A DNA stretch of 64,000 nt from Hormoscilla sp. GM7CHS1pb (GCA_014323675.1 JACONN010000002.1:1178001-1242000), one strand, 5' to 3'. Counted from the stretch's first letter, positions 35,179 through 44,906 are shown. Numbers and translations are program-made. The notes: generated from the letters alone by a model not told the origin.

Positions 35179-37155
35179 CTACAGTCCCAACTGTTGCCTC
35201 AAAGCTTCGGACACGTTAACCGCTGTCTCCAACCCGAGAACATTCTCCCAGTTCGTATCGGCATCCCATAGGATATTCCCAGAAATTCCATTGCTGAGGT
35301 CTGCGCGACTGAGGTCTGCGCCTCTGAGGTATGCGCCTCTGAGGTATGCGCCTCTGAGGTATGCGCCTCTGAGGTCTGCGCCTCTGAGGACTGCGCGACT
35401 GAGGTATGCGCCTCTGAGGACTGCGCGACTGAGGTCTGCGCCTCTGAGGTATGCGCCACTGAGGTATGCGCCTCTGAGGTCTGCGCCTCTGAGGACTGCG
35501 CGACTGAGGTCTGCGCCTCTGAGGTATGCGCTACTGAGGTCTGCGCCACTGAGGTCTGCGCCTCTGAGGTATGCGCTACTGAGGACTGCGCCACTGAGGT
35601 ATGCGCCTCTGAGGTCTGCGCCATTAAGAAATTGCCCAACGGTGTTGGGAAAGCCCAAATCCCCAATACAACGGCTGTAACCGATAATGCGAAACAACAG
35701 CGTTGGATCGTCAAGTTTGCCTTCAGAGTTTGGTTCCCCACAGGGATAGAAAACGATCGCGTCTTTGAGATCCTCCCTCTCCTGACCGTAGCGGTGCAAC
35801 TCCAACAAGAGAATCATCACGTTCAGCCCAGCATATACGTCTACCTGTCGCAAACCTAGCTCAATTCCTTGCTCGCGCAATTGCCGCATCTTTTTCTGAG
35901 GCAGATTTTCTGGCGGCGCGTCTATGAATTCCCCGTCGCACCAGCGGAAATAGAAATCCTTCAACCGCTCAAATAACTTTACCGGGCAAAACTCCTCGCT
36001 AGCAGTCAGCAACCCCATCAGATATTCCACAATCTCTGGCGTCAGGGCCCCGTACCCCAGCAAGTCGTATATTTCCCAATGCAGTTGTTCCTCTTGGATG
36101 TTAAACCTTTTACGCTTCTTACCCAGTTCTGTCCACTCAATTATACTTTCCTTCAGGCGATCGGCACATAAGAACTCGCCAAAACTCTTGTGGGCGAACT
36201 CCACCGAACCTTCGGAACTGCCTTTCTGAAGATAAAAGGCCGCCAAGGCATTTCGCAAAGGATCGTCGCCAAGGCGTTTTTGTGCCTCTTCCAGCAACGC
36301 CTTCGCCCCCTCATCCTGTTTCAGACGGAACTCGATCGCCTTTACAGACGCAAATTCGCCTCCCGACTGCACCACGCACAACCCTGCTTCCGAAAGAATG
36401 CGCTGCAAATCATCTATTTCCTGTTCCGTAAGTTGGCGAGTCAGCCATTCGGGACGCTGCTTTGTCAGTACCCAATTCAAAAACTGCTCGTAAATCTTGA
36501 TTTTCGCAACTGTACTGCTGGCACCTTCAAAATCTTCTACTTGCAAATTCCTATCCCGGTGCATCGCTGCCAACAGATACAACAATAGCGGTTCCTGGCC
36601 ACATTTTTCCTGCACCAGTTTCGGACAGCGCCTGTCTTGCAAAAATGCCTCAAATGCTTCCCTTTTCTCCCTACCGAAAATCGCTTCCCATTTTCCCAAC
36701 CACTGCTGCGGTCTTTCCGAGTCCATCACCTCAATTCTCACCCGGGACAGGTTATCAGGCATTTGTTCTTTAATTTCTTGCAGCGCTAACTTTCTCCCGG
36801 TAATCAACACCCGATGTCCCATATCTTTGTCCCGCTGGGAATCTCGCTGAAATTGACTCACCTGCCGCAGAAATTGCTCTAAACCGCCGCTAGTTCTGCC
36901 CTCCATCAGCAACTCGTCAAAACCATCTAGTAAAAACAAATATTTGGTATTGCGGTCTTTTAACCAATCATCGCCAGCAAACTTGGCCGAGACAGCATCT
37001 CGCAATGTATTGGGAAAACTCTCCTGCAACTTGGGGATATCCCGCAGGCGAATTAACACCGGTATCCAAATAGGGTAAATTTTTTCTCGCACCCAGTCAG
37101 CAAACATCCGCGAAAAGACACTCTTACCTCGTCCCGGTCCCCCTTGCACGAACAT
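35179..37155 (-). CDS. NACHT NTPase with C-terminal pentapeptide repeats (main part)
   Basis: 658 residues. NACHT P-loop at the very start (MFVQGGPGRGKSVFSRMFAD), Walker B KYLFLLDGFDELL, then VLITGRKLALQEIKEQ. The helical region follows, with EFAHKSFGEFLCADRLKESI typical of NACHT proteins. From about residue 500 to 625 come some 24 pentapeptide units (ADLRG, AYLSG, AVLRG). The frame is continuous with the upstream half except for one TAA (37182-37180). NACHT proteins in bacteria are STAND-type switches, several of them anti-phage. The MntA/HepT pair lies just beyond the 5' end. Confidence 0.88.
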   Translation of the reverse strand: MFVQGGPGRGKSVFSRMFADWVREKIYPIWIPVLIRLRDIPKLQESFPNTLRDAVSAKFAGDDWLKDRNTKYLFLLDGFDELLMEGRTSGGLEQFLRQVSQFQRDSQRDKDMGHRVLITGRKLALQEIKEQMPDNLSRVRIEVMDSERPQQWLGKWEAIFGREKREAFEAFLQDRRCPKLVQEKCGQEPLLLYLLAAMHRDRNLQVEDFEGASSTVAKIKIYEQFLNWVLTKQRPEWLTRQLTEQEIDDLQRILSEAGLCVVQSGGEFASVKAIEFRLKQDEGAKALLEEAQKRLGDDPLRNALAAFYLQKGSSEGSVEFAHKSFGEFLCADRLKESIIEWTELGKKRKRFNIQEEQLHWEIYDLLGYGALTPEIVEYLMGLLTASEEFCPVKLFERLKDFYFRWCDGEFIDAPPENLPQKKMRQLREQGIELGLRQVDVYAGLNVMILLLELHRYGQEREDLKDAIVFYPCGEPNSEGKLDDPTLLFRIIGYSRCIGDLGFPNTVGQFLNGADLRGAYLSGAVLSSAYLRGADLSGADLSSAYLRGADLSRAVLRGADLRGAYLSGAYLRGADLSRAVLRGAYLSRAVLRGADLRGAYLRGAYLRGAYLRGADLSRADLSNGISGNILWDADTNWENVLGLETAVNVSEALRQQLGL

Positions 37156-37179
37156 TACCAGATCCTGTTTTTGGGGATC

Positions 37180-38058
37180 TTAGAGGACATCCTTCGCCCA
37201 ACTTTCTAGATCGAAAGCTTCCGCATCGTCAATTTCATTACCATTTCCATCTAGAGGTTTGGCTTTTAGGGGTACGTATATATCCCGGAAGGTGAAGTCT
37301 TCCCCAAAAACTTTCTCCAGGGGTTTGGTAGCAATCTGTTCTGTAAGATAATCATCAATACTTTGGTATTTCGTTAATTCCTGACGCCACTCGCTCAACG
37401 AGGGTTGGGCCAGATGTTGGACCGCGTCTCTGGACTCCTTCCACGCTGACATCATGTAGCGATAAGTATTCCAAGCTACTCGTGCCGTTAAAATCTTAGC
37501 TTCTTCTTCATCGAGTTCTGCATCTTGTAATCGCGCCAACAGCACTTGACCGAATGCTTCTGCCAATTTACAGTCATGGAAGCAAACCACTGCTTTCCTA
37601 GCGTCTTCTTCATCTATTTCCAACTCTGACAACTGTTTAATTTGTTGTTGAACGGGTGCAGAAACCGGAGTTTGGCAGATGCGACTTAACAGATCCTCAT
37701 CTTTAAGAAATCTCTTCAAGCTTTCCAGATAAGCTGCTTGACTGACAAGGGCAACGCATTGTTCGAGGGTGGGCGGCTTTTGAGTTTTTTCCAGGTAAAA
37801 CCCTAGCAGTTTCGCCGCCATCGAGACAAAAGGCAGTCCCGCCCCGACAATTTCCCCCAAGGGCGAGTTCAAAACATCCAGCAAGGTAGAAATTTTTCCC
37901 ACTAATGGCGCTAATTGTTGGACATTAGGACCTTCTTCTTGCAGCGTATTGGCCAATTCCAAGACAGCTGAGGCTGCTTCCGTGCCCTCGGTGATGGTTT
38001 CGGCGGAGAACAAGTCTCGAATGTCCGTGTTTAAGAATTTCCAGAGTCGCGATGCCAT
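37180..38058 (-). CDS. N-terminal effector/helical half of the NACHT-pentapeptide protein
   Basis: From ATG 38058 (MASRLWKFLNTDIRDLFSAE; chosen because protein-like sequence begins here and GTGAGAAGAG precedes it) to TAA 37182-37180. The region is mostly helical (ASAVLELANTLQEEGPNVQQ, YRYMMSAWKESRDAVQ). It ends FRDIYVPLKAKPLDGNGNEI and LESWAKDVL, the classic lead-in to a NACHT domain. The frame continues after the stop as DPQKQDLVMFVQGGPGRGKS. One substitution therefore separates it from the ATPase. I cannot identify a known effector domain. Confidence 0.75.
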   Translation of the reverse strand: MASRLWKFLNTDIRDLFSAETITEGTEAASAVLELANTLQEEGPNVQQLAPLVGKISTLLDVLNSPLGEIVGAGLPFVSMAAKLLGFYLEKTQKPPTLEQCVALVSQAAYLESLKRFLKDEDLLSRICQTPVSAPVQQQIKQLSELEIDEEDARKAVVCFHDCKLAEAFGQVLLARLQDAELDEEEAKILTARVAWNTYRYMMSAWKESRDAVQHLAQPSLSEWRQELTKYQSIDDYLTEQIATKPLEKVFGEDFTFRDIYVPLKAKPLDGNGNEIDDAEAFDLESWAKDVL

Positions 38059-38212
38059 ACTCTTCTCACTCTTTTCTTGATGATACCCAAATTTTAGCAT
38101 AAATTTTATAACTGTGTCAACTCTGTGATATAATTTACCTAAACTGATATCTTGCATCTGTCCCGTTACCCCGTCTGCAAGCCGCCAAGTGTGTCTTACT
38201 ACGAAGGTAACT

Positions 38213-38680
38213 ATGAAACATCTCGCGAACAGTCCCGATATGGCCCACATCTCAAAACTCAGGAATCTGTCGATCGCGCTTCCGGAGAAAATCCCATACC
38301 TGAAGATGCTAGTATTATTTGGTTCGAGAGCCAGGGGCGATACCCATGGCAAAAGTGATTGGGACTTTGCCGCAGTTTACGACGATCTAATTCGTTATCT
38401 TCAGATTAAAGATAATGGTTTTCGTTGGTTTGAAGTGCCGCATTTGCTGGGGGAAGCTTTTGCACTCAATCCCGATATGATTGATGTCGTCGATCTCAAT
38501 AAATGTTCGTTACTGATAGCCCATTACGTCGCACGTGATAGTATCCTCTTATATGAAAAAGAAGTAGGTCTATTTGATGCTTTTCGGTCAAGGGCATTAA
38601 AGAGTGATGCCGAACTGAAAGCCATTCGCAAGGCCCTTGAAGAACAGGTTGAAAAAAATTTACAAAGGTGGGGTGTATGA
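38213..38680 (+). CDS. mntA: MntA-type nucleotidyltransferase antitoxin
   Basis: 155 residues, start ATG 38213 after AAGG. Minimal nucleotidyltransferase core: LVLFGSRARGDTHGKSDWDF with GSRARG at 37-42 and Asp49/Asp51. In the HEPN/MNT system MntA adds AMP to HepT and blocks its RNase activity. The remaining C-terminal helix (AELKAIRKALEEQVEKNLQR) is complete. Its stop overlaps the HepT ATG (ATGA). Confidence 0.9.
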   Translation: MKHLANSPDMAHISKLRNLSIALPEKIPYLKMLVLFGSRARGDTHGKSDWDFAAVYDDLIRYLQIKDNGFRWFEVPHLLGEAFALNPDMIDVVDLNKCSLLIAHYVARDSILLYEKEVGLFDAFRSRALKSDAELKAIRKALEEQVEKNLQRWGV

Positions 38681-39105
38681 CTGAAATAGAAGCCAAAATT
38701 GTTCTGAATAAGCTAGTTTTTTTGGATAAATATCTCAACAAACTAGCTGAATTTGAGTCTGTAACTCTGTCAGACTATCTAAGCAATCAAAATCAGCAAT
38801 TAGTTATAGAAAGACTGTTACAGCTAACTATTCAAGTGGCGCTAGATATCAATAGATATTTACTCAAGCAACTTCAAATAGAACAGCCAGAGAGTAATTT
38901 TGCAACATTTATAGAGGTTGGCAACTGCGGAATTATTACACCGGAGTTAGCAGAGGTATTAGCACCTTCGGGAAGTACACGCAATCGACTGGTTCATCTT
39001 TACGAAGAAATCGATCCAGTGCAAGTACATACCGCTATCTCGATAGCGTTGCAATATTATCCAATTTATCAAAGACAGGTGAAAACTTACTTATCTTCCT
39101 TATAA
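38677..39105 (+). CDS. hepT: HepT-type HEPN ribonuclease toxin
   Basis: 142 residues, four-helix HEPN domain. The RNase motif R-x4-H-x-Y is present as Arg102, His107, Tyr109 in TRNRLVHLYEEID, which also includes the tyrosine that MntA modifies in studied systems. VALDINRYLLKQL and the surrounding helices fit the family. Coupled to mntA by a 4-bp overlap. Confidence 0.9.
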   Translation: MTEIEAKIVLNKLVFLDKYLNKLAEFESVTLSDYLSNQNQQLVIERLLQLTIQVALDINRYLLKQLQIEQPESNFATFIEVGNCGIITPELAEVLAPSGSTRNRLVHLYEEIDPVQVHTAISIALQYYPIYQRQVKTYLSSL

Positions 39106-39155
39106 GAATTGAAGTTACTACCTAAAATTAGCCCAAATAGGTAGCAACTTAGTTA

Positions 39156-39764
39156 TCACAGAGGTTGAAGACTGTCAGCAAGGGTAGCAACAGCAGTATC
39201 AACCCGATCGCGCCCTGTTTGAGTTGCCGAAATCAACAGCATGAGTATATCCTGTTGTGGCTGACTGACCAAAATCATCCCATTCATTGGCTGAGTATTG
39301 CCCCCCATAGTTAAACTACCAGTCCAAGGAACTTGCACCCTTCCCGGCCCCAAAGGTCGAAACCGATCGGGGATAAATCCCTCCCCTCGTCGGAAAGTAT
39401 CGATCGCGATCTGTGCCAGAGTAGCAGCAGTCAAAAGTCTGCCACTGCTGCGCGATCGCACCAGGACAGTATAGGCCAAATTTCCATCAGGGGATGAAAA
39501 TAAAGGAGAAACACCAGCAGAACTGACATTATATCCCTCCAGAATGCCCACCTGAAACCGTCCGGCAGGGTCTTGATAAGTTCCCCCCAGAGATAAAGAT
39601 GCAGTCGGCGTTGTGGCCAATGCTGCTGGGAGTATTCTGTTATCGCAAAAGGTTTCCGACTCAAAGCAGGTGGAGGTAGTTGTCTGGGAAAATGGGGACC
39701 AAATAATCAGAACCAGGGCGGTCAGCAGCATCAAACCAATTAGCCAAAAGCGGTTACGTTTCAT
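39156..39764 (-). CDS. Hypothetical exported or membrane-anchored protein
   Basis: 202 residues. One N-terminal hydrophobic helix (FWLIGLMLLTALVLIIWSPF) then a beta-rich domain (YQDPAGRFQVGILEGYNVSS, AYTVLVRSRSSGRLL, MNGMILVSQPQQDILMLLIS). FEVGILEGY-type sequences occur in conserved cyanobacterial proteins of unknown function. It starts 2 bp after the stop of the nucleoside transporter on the same strand, so the two form an operon. Confidence 0.7.
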   Translation of the reverse strand: MKRNRFWLIGLMLLTALVLIIWSPFSQTTTSTCFESETFCDNRILPAALATTPTASLSLGGTYQDPAGRFQVGILEGYNVSSAGVSPLFSSPDGNLAYTVLVRSRSSGRLLTAATLAQIAIDTFRRGEGFIPDRFRPLGPGRVQVPWTGSLTMGGNTQPMNGMILVSQPQQDILMLLISATQTGRDRVDTAVATLADSLQPL

Positions 39765-39766
39765 AT

Positions 39767-41170
39767 TTACCTACCTAAAATAGCAGCAGAGTCACCGAAA
39801 TAAAATACCCCAGCAATACAACCAGTCATCAAGGTGGCTAAGGTAGCGGCCCAGAGGGCTTTCCAGGCTACGGAACTAATATCTTTTCGCCGTTGAGGCA
39901 CCAAACTCGTCAAACCGCCCACGAATATTCCTAGGGATCCGACATGGGCAAAACCGCAGAGAACGTAGCTGACTATTAACAAGGCCCGATCGCTCAAAGC
40001 GTCCCGTGCGGAAAGTTGATTGAGGGCGATAAACGAGGGAATTTCCGTTTGCAGCACCCGCCGCCCGATCAGCACCGAACATTGCCAGAGTTCCGATAAA
40101 TCCAGGGAGACACCAGTGAGGAAAGTCAAGGGAAAGAACAGGGCCCCAAAGATATTATCTAAAGTTACCACGGCAAAGACTGGTCCGATCGCGGGCCAGG
40201 TAGCGAGAAAGGCAAAAAAGGAATTCAGCAGGGCTACTAAACCCAGAATAGCGATCAGGACGGCGGCGATTCCCACTGCCATTTTGACGCCGTCCCAACT
40301 CCCCATAATTAGACTATCCATGTAACTGGGTTTGCGGATCTTGGGGTCTTCTTCCTCTTTGGGCACCCCGTCCAAGGTTTTCGGCACCTCCGTCTCTGGT
40401 ACGATAATTTTAGCGATCGCGAAGCAGGCGGGAATAGTCAGGATAGAAGCAGACATCAAATGACCGACTATACCAGGAAAGGTAGGTCGCAGCAGACTGG
40501 CATAGAGTCCCAGGATAGTGGAAGCAATGGAACCAAAGCAGCATGTTAAGATGGCGCAGAGTTCGCTGCGAGTCATATCCAATAGAAACGGCTTGACTGC
40601 GATCGCCGATTCTATGCCCACAAAAATATTAACAGCACCGGAGAGGGACTCGGCACCGCTGAGATTCATCACCTGGCGAAATAGCTTGGCAAAGACCCGG
40701 ACAATCGGTTGAATCGCATTCATCCGGTACAGCAATGCTACTATAGCTGAAAAGAACACCACTTGGGGTAGGGCCCGAAAGGCAAAGATATATCCTAAGT
40801 TGAGGTTATCGGGACCCAGGCGATCGCCCGGTACTGGCGCGTAAGGCGAAGTAATAGTCCTGGCGATCCAGCGGGCCGCCGGTCCCGGTCCAGGATCCGA
40901 TGCCGGATCGGGGACAAATCCAGAACCGAAGATAAATCTGGCTCCGGCCTCAGAAGCATCAATGAGAGGATTGAGGATATCATTCAATAGTACAATGAAT
41001 TGGCGGGTTCCGGGCACCTGGAATAGCAATAGCCCGATCGCCAGTTGCAGGCCAATGCCAGCAAAGATCGTCTTCCAGGGGATAATGCGGCGATTCTCAG
41101 AACCCAGCCAAGCCACCAGACATAAGCCAAAAATGCCTATAAACGAAATCAAGTTTAATGTCAAGTTCAT
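39767..41170 (-). CDS. Concentrative nucleoside transporter (NupC/CNT family)
   Basis: 467 residues from MNLTLNLISFIGIFGLCLVA; an in-frame start 36 bases upstream is less likely. CNT features: IIPWKTIFAGIGLQLAIGLL, ALPQVVFFSAIVALLYRM, GAVNIFVGIESAIAVKPFLL, TCCFGSIASTILGLYASLL, SYVLCGFAHVGSLGIFVGGL. It imports nucleosides by Na+ or H+ symport. An unusually long Pro/Gly loop (FVPDPASDPGPGPAARW) sits after the second helix. Confidence 0.93.
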   Translation of the reverse strand: MNLTLNLISFIGIFGLCLVAWLGSENRRIIPWKTIFAGIGLQLAIGLLLFQVPGTRQFIVLLNDILNPLIDASEAGARFIFGSGFVPDPASDPGPGPAARWIARTITSPYAPVPGDRLGPDNLNLGYIFAFRALPQVVFFSAIVALLYRMNAIQPIVRVFAKLFRQVMNLSGAESLSGAVNIFVGIESAIAVKPFLLDMTRSELCAILTCCFGSIASTILGLYASLLRPTFPGIVGHLMSASILTIPACFAIAKIIVPETEVPKTLDGVPKEEEDPKIRKPSYMDSLIMGSWDGVKMAVGIAAVLIAILGLVALLNSFFAFLATWPAIGPVFAVVTLDNIFGALFFPLTFLTGVSLDLSELWQCSVLIGRRVLQTEIPSFIALNQLSARDALSDRALLIVSYVLCGFAHVGSLGIFVGGLTSLVPQRRKDISSVAWKALWAATLATLMTGCIAGVFYFGDSAAILGR

Positions 41171-41271
41171 ATCTTGTACCTCCAACCAGACGGTGGCGGC
41201 CACCAATGAGAAGATTAAACAGCCAGCAATAAAAATCGCAATCAGATCGGAATCCTGAGAACAGAATAATT

Positions 41272-41535
41272 ATGGAAGCATTCGATGTCAACTCGCCAGA
41301 ATGGACTAAATCAGCAACTCACGCCCTGCAGTTCTGCTGTCCCAGGTGTGGATCTAGTTCTATGGAAGCCCAGCGCGTCTGGCTAAATCGGCGATCGCCT
41401 GTCTACACAGAAGGACATCGCCGCAAGTTCCAGGAATTTTACCACTGTCAGTGCGGCTGTGCTTGGTGGGCCTGGAGCGATCAGCGCCCCCCTTCCGATT
41501 TATATAAAGGCGATCGCCCGCCCTTGGACAACTAA
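41272..41535 (+). CDS. Small zinc-ribbon-like protein
   Basis: 87 residues with two Cys pairs: FCCPRCGSSS and YHCQCGCAWWAW, consistent with a zinc ribbon. The N-terminal DVNSPEWTKSATHALQ recurs in short cyanobacterial hypothetical proteins. No known function. Confidence 0.72.
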   Translation: MEAFDVNSPEWTKSATHALQFCCPRCGSSSMEAQRVWLNRRSPVYTEGHRRKFQEFYHCQCGCAWWAWSDQRPPSDLYKGDRPPLDN

Positions 41536-41659
41536 GATTGAGTACAATAGATTGTATTCCCAGTTAAAATTCAATGTTCTTGCATTAGTTGCCTGGGCTA
41601 TAGTTGGAGGACATTTATTGGGGAAAATTAAGTAAAAAGATGACGATCGTATCCTTGTT

Positions 41660-42152
41660 AAAATCAAGCTGTACTCATTGCTGTTAATTTTACCAGGGTT
41701 ACTGTCGATCGCCTCCTGTCAGACAGGATCGCAGCCTGTGGTTTCGGCCCGGACAGCAGCACCGGAATGGAGTTTTGATAATATGCCATTTGCTTGGCAG
41801 GAAGTCCCCCGATATCGCCCCAACCGGGGAAAATAACCTTTACCCTCAGTAGAGATGGTAAAGTATCCCTGGCTGTTATGAAAAAGAAAGTGGGAAAATG
41901 CTGCGGGAACTGCTACGGGGTAATGAGTACAAAGCTGGAACCCATAGCATCAGTTGGGATGGACTCGATCGCCTGGGTAAACCAGTGCAACCGGGAACCT
42001 ATGAATGGAAGCTGCTCTTTACAGAAGGATTTCCCGCCGAGTTGATCGTGCGCTTGGGCTACGGTCTGGACGGACTTGAATTAATTTGTGCCATTTCTAG
42101 TGACCAGGGTCTCCCTGGTCACTTCCGGTGGAGGCTCTGCCTCCTGGCCTAA
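41660..42152 (+). pseudogene. Lipoprotein with FlgD-like Ig domain, frameshifted
   Basis: Opens with YSLLLILPGLLSIASCQTGS (lipobox-like) in a frame lacking a clear start. Then after CGCCCCAACCGGGG (one base missing in the C run) comes GKITFTLSRDGKVSLAV. After a second missing base near 41876: SGKMLRELLRGNEYKAGTHS, ISWDGLDRLGKPVQPGTYEW. This is the FlgD Ig-like fold found in secreted proteins. The 3' end runs into a CTCCCTGGTCAC hairpin repeat. Confidence 0.65.
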
Positions 42153-42260
42153 TAGACCACCCTTGTTCCTCACTCACGAGAGTCATGACTTTGCTCATTC
42201 ACAGGAGGCAGAGCCAATGATTGACCATTCCCAGGGAGACCCTGGGAACGAGGGTAAAAC
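42090..42260. repeat. Dispersed hairpins
   Basis: GTGACCAGGGTCTCCCTGGT-CAC (about 42101-42121) and TCCCAGGGAGACCCTGGGAA-CGA (42229-42251), the same units as at 20930-21180. Confidence 0.8.
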
Positions 42261-42282
42261 GGATCTGATATTACCCCATATC

Positions 42283-42783
42283 CTATTCTAAACTCCGTTC
42301 CCAACTTGCCAAAACTGCTGGAGAAATTCGTTTGGCGCGATCGCGAATTAAAATCTGCACCATCGCTTTAACTTCTGCGACAGTTTTATGCTCAGTCTGC
42401 ACCATCTCTGTCAATAACCGTAACATTCGAGTGTAGGTAATACCGTATTTCTCACAAGTTTCAATAACTAACCCGTCATCGCTAGCACATAATAATAAAC
42501 GATGGCGGGCAAGGGCGAGGGTAGAGCGATCGGCTTCGCTAAGTAAAGGCGCTTGAGTGCCAAACTCCAGAAAACTGACAAACATTTCCTCACTGTCAAG
42601 AGTTAGGGGCATTAGATGTTCGCTGGCTGCTTGGCGGGTAGGCAGTTCGAGATTGTCCGAGTCCAAAACCTCTTGGGCGACATACAGAGGACTGTAATTT
42701 TGTTTTAACCACTCCCACTCGTTCAGCCAGCGAAAGTCGATAATGGCGGTGGTGTCGAGAATAGTTCCATTAAGAGATAGCAT
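42283..42783 (-). CDS. PIN-domain-like protein (putative toxin)
   Basis: 166 residues: ILDTTAIIDFRWLNEW with the first PIN aspartate, LLSEADRSTLALARHRL with the middle acidic residues, and LLLCASDDGLVIETCEKYGI with the last. PIN proteins are Mg-dependent RNases. Its start overlaps the end of the XRE/ImmA gene by 14 bases, indicating co-translation. The C-terminal ISPAVLASWERSLE is uncommon. Confidence 0.78.
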   Translation of the reverse strand: MLSLNGTILDTTAIIDFRWLNEWEWLKQNYSPLYVAQEVLDSDNLELPTRQAASEHLMPLTLDSEEMFVSFLEFGTQAPLLSEADRSTLALARHRLLLCASDDGLVIETCEKYGITYTRMLRLLTEMVQTEHKTVAEVKAMVQILIRDRAKRISPAVLASWERSLE

Positions 42784-43894
42784 AGACCTCTGCTTCTTGA
42801 CGAAGTATTCGCAGTTCTTCCACCGTGAGGTTGAGTAGTTCTGCCGCTTTCAGTTCGGAAATTTTACCTTTATCAAGAACTTGCCAGATCAGCTGTCGAT
42901 AGCGTTGATTTTCGGGAAAGTCTTCGGCTTTAAGTGCTGGCGGTAACTCCATTGAATTTTTCAGGGGCGAACCATGTCTATTTTTGTAAATAGCGCGAAT
43001 TTTATTAATTTCTTGTTGATAGTCGATCGCTCCCATTTCTGCCAGACGAGTTAAGATGACCTGGTAACTGACGCGAAAGTGCTGCTTGAGTTGAAGTATA
43101 TTGCGATCGTACTGATAGACGAGATCGAATTCAGTTTGGGGAATCAGCAGATGACTGGCAAAGTAATCTGCCACTTTCTCCCGTGCTTTTTCGGCTTCTT
43201 TACTTCCCTTTTTCATGAGGTTATCTCCATACTCGTCTCGATGAAATATCAGATGTCCGAGTTCGTGGGCGAGGGTAAACAACTGCCGTTCGATAGTAAT
43301 GTCGTGGGTGTTGACGATAACAAACGCACCGCGAGCCAAGCTGCAAGCACTAATTCCAAAAAAACCGCGAATCTCGATCGGTTGGCGCAAAACTTTTAAT
43401 CCGAGTTTTTCCACCGCCTGAAATAGGTTAGGAACAGCAATATCACCCAATCCAAAACTACCGCGAAACCGAGTAGCTGTAGCTTGAATTAATTTTTCCT
43501 TGCCTTCGAGGCGATCGCACGAGAGAGTTTCTGGGGCAAAAGGAGGAACTCCAACTGCGGCTTCTATAGCGTTGTAAGTTTCTAGCATGCGCCGAACTCT
43601 GGCGGTAAATTGAGGGTTTTCCTTAAAACTGCCATGGGCGCGAAAACGAAAATCAGGCAGTTCCATCGATGAGGATGTTGCATCCCCAAAGCTTTGGGAA
43701 CGCAGCAAATTATCCAAGGTTACGTCCAAGGCACGGGCAAGGGCAGACAGGGTTTTACTGTCTGGTAGAATTTTAGCATTTTCATAATTCTCGATCCTTT
43801 CGATAGTGACCCCAACCTTCTCGGCTAAGGCTTCCTGGGATAAGCCTAAACCTTTGCGGTAGCGAGTCAGGTTCCCACCGATTGTCTCCTTCAT
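42770..43894 (-). CDS. XRE-family regulator with ImmA/IrrE metallopeptidase domain
   Basis: 374 residues. An N-terminal HTH (LGLSQEALAEKVGVTIERIE) at residues 16-35, then an ImmA/IrrE zinc peptidase with HELGH at 210-214 followed by HRDEYGDN. GGAGGGC lies nine bases before the ATG. Such proteins cleave or regulate partners and often act as antitoxins to a downstream toxin, here the PIN gene. The pair resembles COG2856-type toxin-antitoxin or defence pairs; assignment to a named system is inference. Confidence 0.88.
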   Translation of the reverse strand: MKETIGGNLTRYRKGLGLSQEALAEKVGVTIERIENYENAKILPDSKTLSALARALDVTLDNLLRSQSFGDATSSSMELPDFRFRAHGSFKENPQFTARVRRMLETYNAIEAAVGVPPFAPETLSCDRLEGKEKLIQATATRFRGSFGLGDIAVPNLFQAVEKLGLKVLRQPIEIRGFFGISACSLARGAFVIVNTHDITIERQLFTLAHELGHLIFHRDEYGDNLMKKGSKEAEKAREKVADYFASHLLIPQTEFDLVYQYDRNILQLKQHFRVSYQVILTRLAEMGAIDYQQEINKIRAIYKNRHGSPLKNSMELPPALKAEDFPENQRYRQLIWQVLDKGKISELKAAELLNLTVEELRILRQEAEVYAIS

Positions 43895-44038
43895 AGCTGT
43901 GGCCCTCCGTTTCGGGATGGACTTTATTTGTCTGAATTAATTTTTGATTCTACTTTAATTATAATCTAAAAAACTCAAAAAATACAGAGGCTTGGGGCCG
44001 CTTGAACTGCAACGGTTCCTATGGCTGAGGCCACGTCA

Positions 44039-44900
44039 TCAGGAAGAATGATGCATCCTCCCAGTATGGAGGCGGTGAAGATAATCTTCTAGGTCTATAG
44101 CGACTTGGTTGGAGAGCAAGAAAATACCCAACAGGTTGGGGAAAGCCTTTGCGAATGAAATAGCATCGCCGAATTGAAGCACGGCCTGGGGAGAAGCGAT
44201 CGACCCCAACCAGACCGCTGCCAAGAACAAGACCTTAAAAATAATTGTCCCTCTGGAACTGAAGAGATATTCCCAGGAAACCTGACCGTAGTAAGCTACA
44301 GAAATCAGCGTGGAAAAGGAGAATAAAAAAACTGCGATCGCCAATAAATAAGAAAACCAGGCGATCGCTTCACCAAAGGCAGCGGATGCAAGTTTAGAAC
44401 CCGCCAAATCAGGATTATGATAGACTCCAGTAATGATGATGACCAAGGCAGTCAAGTTGCAGATAATGACCGTGTCAATAAAAGGTTCTAGGAGGGCGAC
44501 AATACCTTCCCGCACGGGTTCGGAAGTTTTCGCAGTGGCATGGGCGATCGCCGCTAGGCCCAACCCAGCTTCATTAGAAAAGGTAGAACGCCTCAACCCC
44601 TGTATCATTGCTCCAGCAAAGCCCCCGCCGACTGCATGAAAACAAAAGGCGTCCGAGACGATCGCAGGCCCCGGGAATAGCACCTAAATGGGTCAGCAGC
44701 ACCCATAGGGATGCCAAAATATAGATAGCACACATGAGGGGCACGATCGCCCCTGCCACCCGGGCAAGGCGTTGGATGCCCCCGAGGATGACCGATGCCA
44801 CCAAACTAACCAGAATTAAGCCATAGATCCAGCCATTATCTGCGAAGAATGGCAGTACAGCCGCAACTGCCGCCAGGGACTGATTAGTTCGCCATTCGCC
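44039..44900 (-). pseudogene. Alanine/glycine:cation symporter, 5'-truncated second copy
   Basis: Minus strand: NQSLAAVAAVLPFFADNGWI, YGLILVSLVASVILGGIQRL and IVPLMCAIYILASLWVLLTH run in frame to IPGA. After a one-base shift: AIVSDAFCFHAVGGGFAGAM, IQGLRRSTFSNEAGLGLAAI, TSEPVREGIVALLEPFIDTV and ends ..YLHRLHTGRMHHSS. This is the last 60% of an AGCS symporter, paralogous to the gene next to it. No N-terminal half exists. Confidence 0.85.
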
Positions 44901-44906
44901 ATTTTC

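Noticed and set aside
35291..35680. Long plus-strand frame of LRYAPLRSAP repeats opposite the NACHT gene
   Set aside because: It is the complement of the 15-bp-periodic pentapeptide repeats; all frames stay open there, and it has no ribosome site.
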